Shown: positions 1 to 11,926, counted from the first letter of the stretch. The stretch: DNA of 64,000 nt from Streptomyces sp. PR69 (GCF_026420845.1 NZ_JAOWCB010000004.1:248001-312000), one strand, 5' to 3'. Notes: generated from the letters alone by a model not told the origin. Numbers and translations are program-made.

Positions 1-57
1 GCATACGGGCGGTTCCCATGGGTCAGGGGTGTCAGCCGCGGGCCGGCCGCTCCTGCG

Positions 58-1002
58 TCACTTCAGCGTGCCCGCCGTGAGGCCGGACTGGACCTGGCGC
101 TGGAACGACAGATACACGACCAGCATCGGGATCATGGCGATGGTCACCCCGGCGAACAGCACCGGAAGATCGCTGGCGTATCCCTGCTGCTGCTGGAGCT
201 GCACCAGCCCCTGGGTGAGCAGATAGCGCTCGGGGTCGCTGTTGTCCCTGGGCTGCATCAGCACCACGGGCAGGATGTACTGGTTCCACTGGCCCAGTGC
301 GTTGAAGATGCCCACGCTCAGCAGCCCCGGCTTTGCCATCGGCAGCATGACCTGGAAGAACGCCCGGGTGTGCGAGGCTCCGTCGATCACCGCCGCCTCG
401 TGCACCGCCGTCGGCAGGGTGCGGAAGAAGGCGTGCATAAAGAACACCGTGAAAGGCATCGAGTAGGCGATGTAGACCAGGATCAGACCCTGATAGGTGT
501 TCAGCATCCCGAACCGCTCGACCATGAAGTAGAGCGGGACGAGCGCCAGAAAGACGGGGAACATCGCCCCGCCGACGAAGAAGAAGTACAGGAAGCGGTT
601 GCCCGGGAACTCATAGCGCGCCAGCACATATGCCGCCATGGACCCGAACAGCATGGTCAGCGGCACCGAGAAGGCGAGCACGATCACGGTGTTGGTGAAG
701 TAGTCGCCGATGCCCTTGTCCCAGGCCCGTACGAAGACGTCGAAGGTCCAGTTGCCGGGCCAGCTCAGGGCGGAGCCGCCGATCTGGGCGTCGGTCTTGA
801 AGGAGCTCAGCACAAGCCAGAGCAGCGGCAGCACGATCAGCACGGCCCACAGGGCCAGAAAGCCGTGCGAGAAGACATTGAGGGTGACGCCCTCGGTGGC
901 GCGGTCGCCGGGGCGCACGGTCCGCCGGCCGCTCTTCGGCCCGCCCGCCGGGCCTGAAGCGCCCGGCTCGGCGGCGGCGGACTCCTTGGCAGTGATGCTC
1001 AT
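58..1002 (-). CDS. ngcG: Carbohydrate ABC transporter permease, NgcG-like (MalG family)
   Basis: This is the second inner-membrane permease of an importer for N-acetylglucosamine or chitobiose-type sugars. The 314-aa protein has a charged N-terminal tail (about 45 residues) and six hydrophobic segments. The cytoplasmic loop around residues 200-215 reads EAAVIDGASHTRAFFQVMLP, the EAA motif (EAAxxDGA) that docks to the ATPase. The ATG at 1002 lies 12 bp after the preceding permease gene, so the two are co-transcribed. No ATPase gene is present; in Streptomyces such sugar importers usually share the multitasking ATPase MsiK encoded elsewhere. The family (MalG-type) is certain. The NgcG assignment rests on position and on the NgcE-like binding protein upstream. 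The 57 bases between this gene and the window edge hold nothing I recognise. Confidence 0.85.
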   Translation of the reverse strand: MSITAKESAAAEPGASGPAGGPKSGRRTVRPGDRATEGVTLNVFSHGFLALWAVLIVLPLLWLVLSSFKTDAQIGGSALSWPGNWTFDVFVRAWDKGIGDYFTNTVIVLAFSVPLTMLFGSMAAYVLARYEFPGNRFLYFFFVGGAMFPVFLALVPLYFMVERFGMLNTYQGLILVYIAYSMPFTVFFMHAFFRTLPTAVHEAAVIDGASHTRAFFQVMLPMAKPGLLSVGIFNALGQWNQYILPVVLMQPRDNSDPERYLLTQGLVQLQQQQGYASDLPVLFAGVTIAMIPMLVVYLSFQRQVQSGLTAGTLK

Positions 1003-1014
1003 CGCTCTCCCCGC

Positions 1015-1944
1015 TCAGAATTCGATGCGCTCGCGGCGGGTGGCGCGCAGCGTGACGACGGACAGGATCAGGGTCAGCAGCAGCATCACCACACCCATGG
1101 CGCAGGCGTAGCCGCTCTTTCCGAAGTACAGGAAGTTGCGCATCAGGACCGTGGCCATGACCTCGCTGTGGTGGTCGGGGCCGCCGCCGAACTGACCCGA
1201 TGTCATGGTCGACACCAGGACGAACAGATCCATGGCGGTGATGCCGAGGTAGACCCAGGAGGTCTGCACCGACTCCCACAGCAGCGGGAGGGTGACCCGG
1301 AAGAACGTCTGGGCCCGGCCCGCGCCGTCCAGCAGGGAGGCTTCGTAGATCTCCCTGGGGATGGACTGCATGGCCGCGGAGAACAGCACCAGATAGAACC
1401 CGACGCCGTGCCAGACGACCACGGCCATCAGACACCACAGCACCAGAGAGGGCTCGTTGAGCCACTCGATGGGCCGGCCGGCGTCCACCAGCCCCGCTTT
1501 GACGAGCAGGCCGTTGAGCAGACCGCCCTGGTCGCTGCGGTAGACGGCGCCGAAGAGCACCGCGAGGATCGCCAGCGAGAGCACCTGCGGGAAGAAGTAC
1601 ACGATCTTGTAAAAGCCGGAGCCCTGGATGCCCTGGACTCCGCCCGCGCCGCCCCGGCCGCCCGCGTTGAGCATAAAGGCGAAGAAGAGGGCGAGCAGGA
1701 TGGTGACCACCGGGATGAACACCAGGAACAGGATGTTGTGCCAGATCGCCCGCAGGAAGACATTGTCCTCAAGCAGTGCGGTGTAGTTGTCGAGGCCCAC
1801 GAAGGAGAAGGTCTGCGACTGGCCCTTCCAGTCGGTGAACGAGTATCCGATCGTCTGGAGATACGGCCAGATCACAAAGATCAGATACAGCGCCACAGGA
1901 GCGAGAAGAAATCCCGTGACGAACTGGTGCTGCCCTTTTCGCAT
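1015..1944 (-). CDS. ngcF: Carbohydrate ABC transporter permease, NgcF-like (MalF family)
   Basis: First membrane permease of the same sugar importer, 309 aa. The start at 1944 (MRKGQHQFVTGFLLAPVALY) puts the first transmembrane helix where the family has it; the reading frame stays open upstream but that stretch looks non-coding. Six hydrophobic segments are visible, and the EAA loop reads YEASLLDGAGRAQTFFRVTL (about residues 200-220). The stretch after helix 3 (GSGFYKIVYFFPQVLSLAIL) is very close to the NgcF proteins I remember. It lies 41 bp downstream of the binding-protein gene and 12 bp before ngcG, so the three form one operon. Confidence 0.85.
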   Translation of the reverse strand: MRKGQHQFVTGFLLAPVALYLIFVIWPYLQTIGYSFTDWKGQSQTFSFVGLDNYTALLEDNVFLRAIWHNILFLVFIPVVTILLALFFAFMLNAGGRGGAGGVQGIQGSGFYKIVYFFPQVLSLAILAVLFGAVYRSDQGGLLNGLLVKAGLVDAGRPIEWLNEPSLVLWCLMAVVVWHGVGFYLVLFSAAMQSIPREIYEASLLDGAGRAQTFFRVTLPLLWESVQTSWVYLGITAMDLFVLVSTMTSGQFGGGPDHHSEVMATVLMRNFLYFGKSGYACAMGVVMLLLTLILSVVTLRATRRERIEF

Positions 1945-1985
1945 GGCATCCTGTCCCTGGTGTTCCGGGTGTTTCCGTCGCGCGC

Positions 1986-3461
1986 TCAGTCGCGCCGGTT
2001 GTCCTTGCTGTTCGGGTCCTTGGCCGCCTTGTCTACCGCGGCCTGGGCCCGCTTCAGCCACTCCGCCGGCTGGATGCGCTTGGCCATCAGCTCATTGGAC
2101 GCGTTCTGGATCTCCACATCCATCTCGCTGTACCAGTTCGGGTACAGGTAGTTGAAGGTGTTCTCGCCCGCCGCCCGCACCGCGTCCACCGCCGACTTGG
2201 TGCCGGGCCGCAGCTCCACGCCCGGATCGACGCCGTCCTTGACGATGGTCAGCGAGTTCGCCTGCTGGGCGAAGATCGTCGACCACTCCTTGGAGAGCAT
2301 GGAGCGCAGGAACTCCTGTCCCGCGGCCTTGTTCCCGGCCTTCTCCGGGACGATGAACGGCTCGCCGGCCCCGGCCCGGATCGCCTCGAAGGGCAGCGCA
2401 CTGCCGGGCAGCAGCGGCATCGGCAGGAACGTCATCTCGAAGTCGTCCGGAGTCGTCTTCAGCTGCTCGTTCTCCAGCCAGGAGCCACAGGTGATGAACG
2501 CGGCCTTGTACTGGTTCCAGCGGGTCTGCGACTCGGTGTGCGTCAGGCCGTTGGTGCCGGGCATGAGATAGCCCTTCTCGACGACCTCGTAGACCGCCTC
2601 GACGGACTGCTTGGCGGCATCACTGCCGGCGAAGGCCTTCGGGTCAAGGTTGTCGATCGCCTTCATGGCGTCCAGACCGCCGAGTTTGGCGATCAGATCC
2701 ATGATGGCCACATTGATGTAGTACGGGTGTTTGCCCTGGTGGGCGAGGCCGCCGATCCCCGCGTCCTTGGCTTCCTTGCAGACGGCGAGGAAGTCGTCCC
2801 AGGTCTTGGGCGGCGTCCAGCCCTTGTCCTTGAACAGCTTGCCCGAGTACCACAGACCCCAGACGGTGTAGACGTAGTTCAGCGACACGATCTTGCCGCC
2901 CTGCAGACCCTGCTCCGCGGCGCCGGGGATCAGGGTGTCCCGGACCTTCTTGGTGGGGTCGTCGAGGGAGGGGGCGTCCAGCACCGGGCCCAGATCGCTG
3001 AGCTGGCCGCTCTTGAACAGCACATCCAGCTTGATCTGCTGTGCGCCGGAGTTGTCCACGACATCCGGCGGGTTGCCCGCGTTGAACCGCGGCTGGAGCT
3101 TTCCGGTGATCTCCTGGGTGCCGAGGTGGGAGGAGGTGGTGCCCCACTTCTTGTCGAACGCGGCTTCCCACGCCTTGGCGTAGTCGTCGCCGTATCCGCC
3201 CTTGAAGATGACGACCTCGACCTTGCTTCCCTTGGCCACGCCGAAGGGGTTGTCCTTGGAGACCTTGCCCTTGGTCTGGCTTCCGCCCTCGTCACCGCCT
3301 CCGCCGGAGGCGCAGGCGGACAGAAAACTCATGGTCGGCACGGTGATCAGGCCGAGCGCTGCGGAACGCTTGATCAGATCGCGGCGGCCGGGGCCCCCGT
3401 GGCTCGGGGCCGCGTCGGTGCGAGCGGAGCCCTCATTGCTGTGGGCGGAGGTGGATCCCAT
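1986..3461 (-). CDS. ngcE: Extracellular sugar-binding lipoprotein, NgcE-like
   Basis: Substrate-binding lipoprotein of the importer, 491 aa. The N-terminus has a twin-arginine-like stretch (GRRDLIKRSAALGLI) ending in a lipobox LSAC, so it is probably Tat-exported and lipid-anchored. The mature part contains VVIFKGGYGDDYAKAWEAAF, KLQPRFNAGNPPDVVDNSGA and AFITCGSWLENEQLKTTP, which match my recollection of the NgcE family for N-acetylglucosamine and chitobiose. A TTG six bases upstream (3467) is in frame, but the ATG at 3461 gives the usual MGSTSA start and follows a GAGG 8 bp upstream. It is first in the operon with ngcF-ngcG and diverges from a mannosidase gene, with a DasR-type operator between. 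The exact sugar cannot be read from sequence; Streptomyces often carry paralogues. Confidence 0.85.
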   Translation of the reverse strand: MGSTSAHSNEGSARTDAAPSHGGPGRRDLIKRSAALGLITVPTMSFLSACASGGGGDEGGSQTKGKVSKDNPFGVAKGSKVEVVIFKGGYGDDYAKAWEAAFDKKWGTTSSHLGTQEITGKLQPRFNAGNPPDVVDNSGAQQIKLDVLFKSGQLSDLGPVLDAPSLDDPTKKVRDTLIPGAAEQGLQGGKIVSLNYVYTVWGLWYSGKLFKDKGWTPPKTWDDFLAVCKEAKDAGIGGLAHQGKHPYYINVAIMDLIAKLGGLDAMKAIDNLDPKAFAGSDAAKQSVEAVYEVVEKGYLMPGTNGLTHTESQTRWNQYKAAFITCGSWLENEQLKTTPDDFEMTFLPMPLLPGSALPFEAIRAGAGEPFIVPEKAGNKAAGQEFLRSMLSKEWSTIFAQQANSLTIVKDGVDPGVELRPGTKSAVDAVRAAGENTFNYLYPNWYSEMDVEIQNASNELMAKRIQPAEWLKRAQAAVDKAAKDPNSKDNRRD

Positions 3462-3613
3462 GCTCAAGTCCTCGCCTTCTCCAGGACTCAGGCGGTGTAC
3501 CGGTCGCCCGTCATGTCTCGCCTCAGGCGAAGGGCCCCGCCACCGCGGTCAGTTGCTGTGTATCCCTGAGGGAAACTCAGTGAAGCCGGTGTTGCGCACA
3601 CGGACAGAAGCAA

Positions 3614-3643
3614 AACGTGTGGAGCTGGAACGTGTGGAGCTGG
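3614..3643. repeat. Two tandem 15-bp repeats in the divergent promoter region
   Basis: AACGTGTGGAGCTGG occurs twice head to tail at 3614-3628 and 3629-3643, with a third degenerate unit (AAGGTATGGAACAGC) directly after. The repeats sit 153 bp upstream of the ngcE-like start, next to the DasR-like operator. They could be extra regulator sites; no function is known. Confidence 0.6.
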
Positions 3644-3671
3644 AAGGTATGGAACAGCCTTGCGGACGCCG

Positions 3672-3687
3672 ACAGGTATAGTCCACT
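3672..3687. promoter_or_regulatory. Probable DasR-responsive element (dre)
   Basis: ACAGGTATAGTCCACT matches the Streptomyces dre consensus ACTGGTCTAGACCACT at 13 of 16 positions, including both GGT and CCA arms. It lies in the 469-bp gap between the divergent ngcE-like and GH92 genes. DasR is the GntR-family repressor of amino-sugar uptake genes and releases DNA when glucosamine-6-phosphate accumulates, which suits the importer. The site could serve either gene. The rest of the gap (3462-3930) holds the tandem repeats above and a short AT-richer stretch near 3590-3620; I see no gene. Confidence 0.65.
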
Positions 3688-3930
3688 TCCCGCCGCCCGA
3701 GCAAGATCGAATGCAACTTTGGGCGGCAGTCTTTCCCGAGTTGAGACCTCGTGAACAGATGCCCCCTACAGACGCCGCCGTGACCCCGGCAGTCTTTACG
3801 GAACGGGTGATTCCGGCCGACGGCGCGCTCAACACCCTTGACACCGTACGGCACTTACCTCCCTACTAGAGCCTGCGCATCGACCTTGACAACGTTGTCC
3901 GCCATCGCCTCCACAGGAGGAAAGGCCGGA

Positions 3931-6900
3931 ATGCATATGACTCCAACGGCCCATTCGGTCACCCTGACGGTGGCCGCGTCTCTGCTGGCGTTGACGGCGC
4001 AGTCGGCAGCCGTCGCCCTTCCGTCGCCGGCGGAGGGGGAACCAGCCGCCCGGGGCGCCTCCCCCGCCGTGTCCTTCGTCTCGTCGTTCGAGGACGGCGA
4101 TCCACAGCCGGACTGGCGGCATGCCGTGGAAACCGAGGCGGACGGTCGGCCGCGGACGTCCGGCGTCGACGGCGGATTCACCGCCGGGATACCGGGCAAT
4201 GTCACCGACCGGGTGACCGCGCTGCGCGCCAGCGGCGAGAACACCGGGGCAGGCGAGACCAAAGAGAATCTCGTCGACCTCCAGCCCAGCACCAAATGGC
4301 TGACATTCACCCCCACCGCCTGGATCGAGTTCGACACCGACGAACCCATCCACATCGCCAGATATGCGCTGACCTCCGCCAATGACTTCGCGGAGCGCGA
4401 CCCCGCGGACTGGACGCTGAAAGGCTCCGCCGACGGCGAGCGGTGGACCGTCCTCGACACCCGCGAGGGCGAGTCGTTCGCCAAGCGCTTCGAGACAAAG
4501 ACGTACGACGTCTCCCCCGGGCCCGCCGGGGCGACGCCGTACGCCCACTACCGGCTGGAGATCACCCGTAACAACGGCGCACCGGGCATCACACAGCTCG
4601 CGGATGTGCAGTTCTCCGACGGCGACAGCGGCACCCCGGCGCCACCGTCCATGCGCAGCCATGTGGACAGCGGCCCCGCCGGCTCCCCCACCGCCAAGGC
4701 CCGCGCCGGTTTCACGGGAAAGCGGGCACTGCGCTATGCCGGTTCACACAACCCGGACGGACGGGCCTACTCCTATAACAAGATCTTCGACGTCGACCTG
4801 CTCATCCGGCGGGACACGGAGCTGTCGTACCGGGTCTTCCCCTCCATGCCGGAGACGGATCTGAACTATCCGGCCACCCATGTCGCCGTGGATCTGGCTT
4901 TCACCGACGGGTCCTATCTCAGCGAACTGAAGGCGGCCGACTCCCATGGCGGGCCGCTCACCCCGCAGGGCCAGGGCGCGGCCAAGCGGCTGTACGCCAA
5001 CCAGTGGAACCATGTGGCGTCGCGGATCGGCGCGGTCGCCGCGGGCAAGCGGGTCGACCGGATTCTGGTGGCGTACGACTCCCCCGAAGGACCCGCGAAG
5101 TTCCAGGGCTGGATCGATGACATCGCCCTGGCCCCGAAACCGCCCGAGCGGCCGCTCGCCCATCTGTCGGACTATGTGTCCACGGTCCGCGGCACCAACT
5201 CCAGCGGCTCGTACTCGCGCGGCAACGCCTTCCCCGCCACCGCCGTCCCGCATGGCTTCAACTTCTGGACCCCGGTGACCAACGCCGGCTCCCGGAGCTG
5301 GCTGTACGAGTACGCGCGCGCCAACAACGCGGACAATCTGCCGGCCCTGCAGGCGCTGAGCGCCAGCCATGAGCCCAGCCCCTGGATGGGCGACCGGCAG
5401 ACGTTCCAGCTGATGCCGTCCGCGGCGGCCGGCGTCCCGGACACCTCCCGCACCGCGCGTGCCCTCCCCTTCCGCCATGACAACGAGACCGCGCGCCCGC
5501 ACTACTACGGCGTGACGTTCGAGAACGGCCTGAAGGCGGAGATCGCCCCGGCCGACCATGCGGCGATGATGCGCTTCAGCTACCCCGGCGACGACGCGAG
5601 CGTCATCTTCGACAATGTCACCGCCGAGGGCGGGCTGACGCTGGACGCGGACTCCCGCTCCTTCACCGGCTACTCGGACGTCAAGAGCGGACTGTCGACC
5701 GGCGCGACCCGGATGTTCGTCTACGGCGTCTTCGACGCGCCGGTGGTCGACGCCGCCGCCGAGGGCGTCACCGGCCGCTTCCGCTTCGACGCGGGCCGGG
5801 ACCGCACGGTGACGCTGCGATTGGCCACCTCGCTGATCAGCGTCGAGCAGGCGAAGCGGAACCTGTCCTACGAGATCCCCCGCACGATGCGCTTCGAGCA
5901 GGTGATGCGCCGGGCGCAGCGGCAGTGGGACCGGATTCTGGGGCGGGTACGGGTCGAGGGGGCCACCCGCGACCAGCTCACCACGCTCTACTCGGGTCTC
6001 TACCGGCTCTACCTCTATCCCAACTCCGGTTTTGAGAACACCGGCACACCGCATCGCCCGCGCCACCGGTACGCGAGCCCCTTCTCACCCGCCGAGGGCC
6101 CCGACAGCCCGACGCACACCGGAGCGAAGATCGTCGACGGCACGGTCTATGTGAACAACGGCTTCTGGGACACCTACCGGACGACCTGGCCGGCGTACTC
6201 CTTCCTGACCCCGCGCAAGGCGGGTGAGCTGGTGGACGGCTTCGTCCAGCAGTACAAGGACGGCGGCTGGATCTCCCGCTGGTCCTCCCCCGGCTATGCC
6301 GATCTGATGACCGGCACCAGCTCCGACGTCGCCTTCGCCGACGCCTATGTGAAGGGTGTGCGCTTTGACGCGGAAGCGGCGTATGAGGCGGCGTTGAAGA
6401 ACGCGACGGTCGTGCCCCCGTCATCGGGGGTGGGCCGCAAGGGCATGGAGACCTCGCCGTTCCTCGGCTATGCCTCGACCCGGACCCATGAGGGCCTGTC
6501 CTGGTCGCTTGAGGGGTATCTCAACGACTACGGCCTGGCGAAGATGGGCGAAGCCCTCTACAAGAAGACAAAGAAGGCCCGCTACCAGGAGGAGTCGGCG
6601 TACTTCCGCAACCGGGCACGGAACTATGTGAAGCTGTTCGACTCCAGGGCCGGGTTCTTCCAGGGCCGCGGCCTGGACGGGTCCTGGCGGGTGGAGAGCG
6701 AGGCGTACGACCCGCGGGTGTGGGGCTATGACTATACGGAGACCAACGGCTGGGGCTATGCCTTCACCGCACCGCAGGACTCCCGCGGTCTGGCCAATCT
6801 CTACGGCGGCCGGGCGGGGCTCGGCCAGAAGCTGGACGCGTACTTCTCCACCCCGGAGACGGCGTCGCCGGAGTTCGTCGGCTCATATGGCTCGGTCATC

Positions 6901-7791
6901 CATGAGATGACGGAGGCGCGCGATGTCCGGATGGGCATGTACGGGCACTCCAACCAGGTCGCCCACCATGCCGCGTATATGTACAACGCCGCCGCGCAGC
7001 CCTGGAAGACGCAGGAGAAGGTCCGGGAGGTGCTCTCCCGTCTCTACGTCGGCAGTGAGATCGGGCAGGGATACCACGGCGACGAGGACAACGGCGAGCA
7101 GTCGGCCTGGTATCTCTTCAGCGCGCTGGGCTTCTATCCGCTGGTGATGGGCAGCGGGGAGTACGCGATCGGCTCGCCGCTGTTCACCAGGGCGACGGTG
7201 CGGATGGACAACGGCCGCACACTGGTGGTCCGGGCGCCGCGGAACAGCGCGGAGAACGTCTACGTCCAGGGCGTCCGGCTGAACGGCAAGCGGTGGACGT
7301 CCACCGCACTGCCGCACCGCCTGCTGGCGCGGGGCGGGGTGCTGGAGTTTGAGATGGGTCCGCGGCCGTCGTCGTGGGGGACGGGGCCGGGCGCCGCCCC
7401 GGTGTCCATCACCGCGGATGACGCGGCCCCGTCGCCGCGTGCGGACGCCCTGCGGCGGTCCGGTCCGCTGACCGACGACTCCTCGGCGACGACCGCGGAG
7501 TTCACGGCGGCGGCGGAACTGCCCCTGCGCGAGGACGCCGCCGGGAAGCCCGTCGTCCAGTACACCCTGACCTCGTCCGCCGCGGCGCAGGCTCCCACGG
7601 GCTGGACGCTGCAGGGCTCACGGGACGGCACAGCCTGGCAGACCCTGGACCGGCGCTCGGGCGAGTCATTCGTCTGGGACCGGCAGACCCGCGCCTTCAC
7701 CGTCGCCCGGCCGGGGACGTACACGCACTACCGCCTGGTCCCGACGGGCGGCCCCGAGGCGGTGCTGGCGGAGGTGGAGCTGCTCTCGTAG
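3931..7791 (+). CDS. Secreted GH92 family alpha-1,2-mannosidase with carbohydrate-binding flanks
   Basis: Exo-acting alpha-mannosidase, 1286 aa, secreted. The ATG at 3931 follows AGGAGGAAAG by 8 bp and starts a typical signal peptide (hydrophobic run LTVAASLLALTAQSAAVA). Residues about 60-230 look like an F5/8 type C (discoidin) domain: WIEFDTDEPIHIARYAL followed by DWTLKGSADGERWTVLDTRE. The GH92 catalytic part starts near residue 406 (LAHLSDYVSTVRGTNSSGSY) and includes GTSSDVAFADAYVKG, GYDYTETNGWGYAFTAPQDS and the family hallmark GDEDNGEQSAWYLFSALGFY (about residue 1050). The last 130 residues again resemble F5/8 C (GWTLQGSRDGTAWQTLDRRS). GH92 enzymes are calcium-dependent and trim alpha-mannose from glycans. 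Divergence from a GlcNAc-type importer across a dre-like site suggests joint use of mannose- and GlcNAc-containing glycans. Confidence 0.93.
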   Translation: MHMTPTAHSVTLTVAASLLALTAQSAAVALPSPAEGEPAARGASPAVSFVSSFEDGDPQPDWRHAVETEADGRPRTSGVDGGFTAGIPGNVTDRVTALRASGENTGAGETKENLVDLQPSTKWLTFTPTAWIEFDTDEPIHIARYALTSANDFAERDPADWTLKGSADGERWTVLDTREGESFAKRFETKTYDVSPGPAGATPYAHYRLEITRNNGAPGITQLADVQFSDGDSGTPAPPSMRSHVDSGPAGSPTAKARAGFTGKRALRYAGSHNPDGRAYSYNKIFDVDLLIRRDTELSYRVFPSMPETDLNYPATHVAVDLAFTDGSYLSELKAADSHGGPLTPQGQGAAKRLYANQWNHVASRIGAVAAGKRVDRILVAYDSPEGPAKFQGWIDDIALAPKPPERPLAHLSDYVSTVRGTNSSGSYSRGNAFPATAVPHGFNFWTPVTNAGSRSWLYEYARANNADNLPALQALSASHEPSPWMGDRQTFQLMPSAAAGVPDTSRTARALPFRHDNETARPHYYGVTFENGLKAEIAPADHAAMMRFSYPGDDASVIFDNVTAEGGLTLDADSRSFTGYSDVKSGLSTGATRMFVYGVFDAPVVDAAAEGVTGRFRFDAGRDRTVTLRLATSLISVEQAKRNLSYEIPRTMRFEQVMRRAQRQWDRILGRVRVEGATRDQLTTLYSGLYRLYLYPNSGFENTGTPHRPRHRYASPFSPAEGPDSPTHTGAKIVDGTVYVNNGFWDTYRTTWPAYSFLTPRKAGELVDGFVQQYKDGGWISRWSSPGYADLMTGTSSDVAFADAYVKGVRFDAEAAYEAALKNATVVPPSSGVGRKGMETSPFLGYASTRTHEGLSWSLEGYLNDYGLAKMGEALYKKTKKARYQEESAYFRNRARNYVKLFDSRAGFFQGRGLDGSWRVESEAYDPRVWGYDYTETNGWGYAFTAPQDSRGLANLYGGRAGLGQKLDAYFSTPETASPEFVGSYGSVIHEMTEARDVRMGMYGHSNQVAHHAAYMYNAAAQPWKTQEKVREVLSRLYVGSEIGQGYHGDEDNGEQSAWYLFSALGFYPLVMGSGEYAIGSPLFTRATVRMDNGRTLVVRAPRNSAENVYVQGVRLNGKRWTSTALPHRLLARGGVLEFEMGPRPSSWGTGPGAAPVSITADDAAPSPRADALRRSGPLTDDSSATTAEFTAAAELPLREDAAGKPVVQYTLTSSAAAQAPTGWTLQGSRDGTAWQTLDRRSGESFVWDRQTRAFTVARPGTYTHYRLVPTGGPEAVLAEVELLS

Positions 7792-7961
7792 AGGCGTTGT
7801 ACGGGCGTCCGGGGCGCGAGCGCCGTTCACTTGTCCGACGCGCCTGCTTCCGAAACTCGTTGACATGTGAAGATGCCGTGGGAAAGATCCCACAGGTACT
7901 CGTGGGCGGCCCCTCTTCAGGAGCCGCCCACGTCGATTCGACGTGAAAACGGAGAAAATAC

Positions 7962-8879
7962 GTGGCCAAACTCTCTGGCCTCAAGCGCGGCCGGGCGCTG
8001 TCCCGTGTCGCCGTGGCGGCGATAGCCGCCGCCCTTGTCACCACCTCGACCGGTGCCGTCGCCGCGGAGAACCCGGACGAGGCGCTGGGCGCGGCCGCCG
8101 GCGCGCAGGAGCGGAGCGGCGTCCAGGCCACCGGTGCGGCCTCGCAGGGGGCCGTCATCCAGGGGCTGTTCGGCGCCAGCGGCGGCACCCTGTACTGGTA
8201 CGAGCCCAACGGCAGCGGCGGTTACGAAGCCCGCGAATGGCTCACCGACGACTGGGGTGTCTTCAAGAACGCCGCCCAGACGGACAACGACGCCGACGGC
8301 GTCACCGACGGCATGTGGCACTGGGACAACGGCGGCGCCCTGTACTTCGGGGGCGAGAACACAGACTTCTACCGCGTCGGCGGTGGCTGGAACATCTACA
8401 ACCGCGTGTTCTCCCCGGGCAACCTGGGCGGCGCCAGCGGCTATGACCTGCTGGCCCGGGACAGCTCCGGCAATCTGTACCTCTACCTCGGCTACGGCGA
8501 CGGCAAGGTGACCTCCCGCGCCAAGGTCGGCTGGGGCTGGAACATCTACACCCAGATCGCCGGCCTCGGCGACGTGACCGGCGACGGCAAGGCCGACGTC
8601 GTCGCCCGGGACAAGGCGGGCGTGCTCTGGCTCTACCAGGGCACCGGCAACTGGAAGAACCCGCTCAGCAAGCGCACCAAGATCGGCGGCGGCTGGAACA
8701 CGTACAACAGCCTCGTGGGCGTCGGCGACATCGACTTCGACGGCGTCTCGGACCTGGTGGCCCGCGACCACCAGGGTGCGCTGTGGCGCTACTCCGGCAC
8801 GGGCAGCGCGGCGGCCCCGTACAAGCCGCGGGTCAAGATCGGCACCGGTGGCTGGAACGCCTACCGTCTGATGTTCTGA
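7962..8879 (+). CDS. Secreted FG-GAP/VCBS repeat protein
   Basis: A 305-aa exported protein of unknown specific role. The GTG at 7962 follows GGAG by 7 bp and gives a signal peptide with cleavage near TGAVAA-EN. From about residue 65 onward, blade-like repeats recur: DNDADGVTDGMWHWDNGGAL, DLLARDSSGNLYLYLGYGDG, DVTGDGKADVVARDKAGVLW and DIDFDGVSDLVARDHQGALW. Each unit carries an acidic D-x-D-x-D/N-G calcium-binding loop and ends with a WNxY stretch (WNIY or WNTY), as in FG-GAP/VCBS beta-propellers. Such modules in Streptomyces are extracellular and often bind carbohydrate or protein, but there is no catalytic domain here. It stands alone between the mannosidase and acnA, and is followed by strong hairpins. 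Confidence 0.85.
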   Translation: MAKLSGLKRGRALSRVAVAAIAAALVTTSTGAVAAENPDEALGAAAGAQERSGVQATGAASQGAVIQGLFGASGGTLYWYEPNGSGGYEAREWLTDDWGVFKNAAQTDNDADGVTDGMWHWDNGGALYFGGENTDFYRVGGGWNIYNRVFSPGNLGGASGYDLLARDSSGNLYLYLGYGDGKVTSRAKVGWGWNIYTQIAGLGDVTGDGKADVVARDKAGVLWLYQGTGNWKNPLSKRTKIGGGWNTYNSLVGVGDIDFDGVSDLVARDHQGALWRYSGTGSAAAPYKPRVKIGTGGWNAYRLMF

Positions 8880-8883
8880 CCTG

Positions 8884-8954
8884 GCTCTGACCGCCCGGCG
8901 GGCGGTCAGAGCAGACGAACGGGCCGCACCCCTGCTGAGGAGTGCGGCCCGTTC
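8884..8954. terminator. Two adjacent hairpins between convergent genes
   Basis: 8884-8912 is a perfect inverted repeat (GCTCTGACCGCCCG and its complement around a single central base). 8917-8929 (GAACGGGCCGCAC) pairs perfectly with 8942-8954. They sit between the FG-GAP gene and the convergent 3' end of acnA, so they probably end transcription from both sides. Neither is followed by a U tract, which is common in high-GC actinomycetes. Confidence 0.75.
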
Positions 8955-8998
8955 CGGTGTCCGGTGTCTTCCGGCGTGCGCCTCTGGGGCGCTGACCG

Positions 8999-11755
<2,757 letters not shown>

Positions 11756-11789
11756 TCACCGCATCCTGCCGCCCGGGGTCTTCACCCAT

Positions 11790-11826
11790 CCGCTAAGGTG
11801 AGGCTAAGTTAGGTAACCCTTAGCGG
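11790..11826. promoter_or_regulatory. Iron box (DmdR1/IdeR type) upstream of acnA
   Basis: CCGCTAAGG (11790-11798) is perfectly repeated in inverted form at 11818-11826. Between and within lies TAAGGTGAGGCTAAGTTAGG (11794-11813), whose complement CTAACTTAGCCTCACCTTA resembles the DmdR1/IdeR consensus TTAGGTTAGGCTCACCTAA. It is 65-100 bp upstream of the acnA start, so it probably lies in the promoter. A similar, better-conserved box precedes the siderophore operon at 63877. Confidence 0.7.
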
Positions 11827-11921
11827 ACTCTCCCGACGGAAGGTGACGCGGCACGCCTTCGGCAGATATCTCGATGTCGAGATAACTCTAGTACATGACC
11901 GCCGCCCGGTCATGCCCGGGC

Positions 11922-11926
11922 ACGCC
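11922..11926. repeat. Left target-site duplication of the Tn7-like element
   Basis: ACGCC immediately outside the left terminus TGTCC; the same five bases follow the right terminus GGACA at 37944-37948. Confidence 0.65.

Noticed and set aside
3695..3712. An 18-bp stretch, GCCCGAGCAAGATCGAAT, identical at 3695-3712 and 25747-25764
   Set aside because: The surrounding sequences are unrelated and the second copy is inside the Tn3-family element. One short match in 64 kb can be chance; I give it no function.
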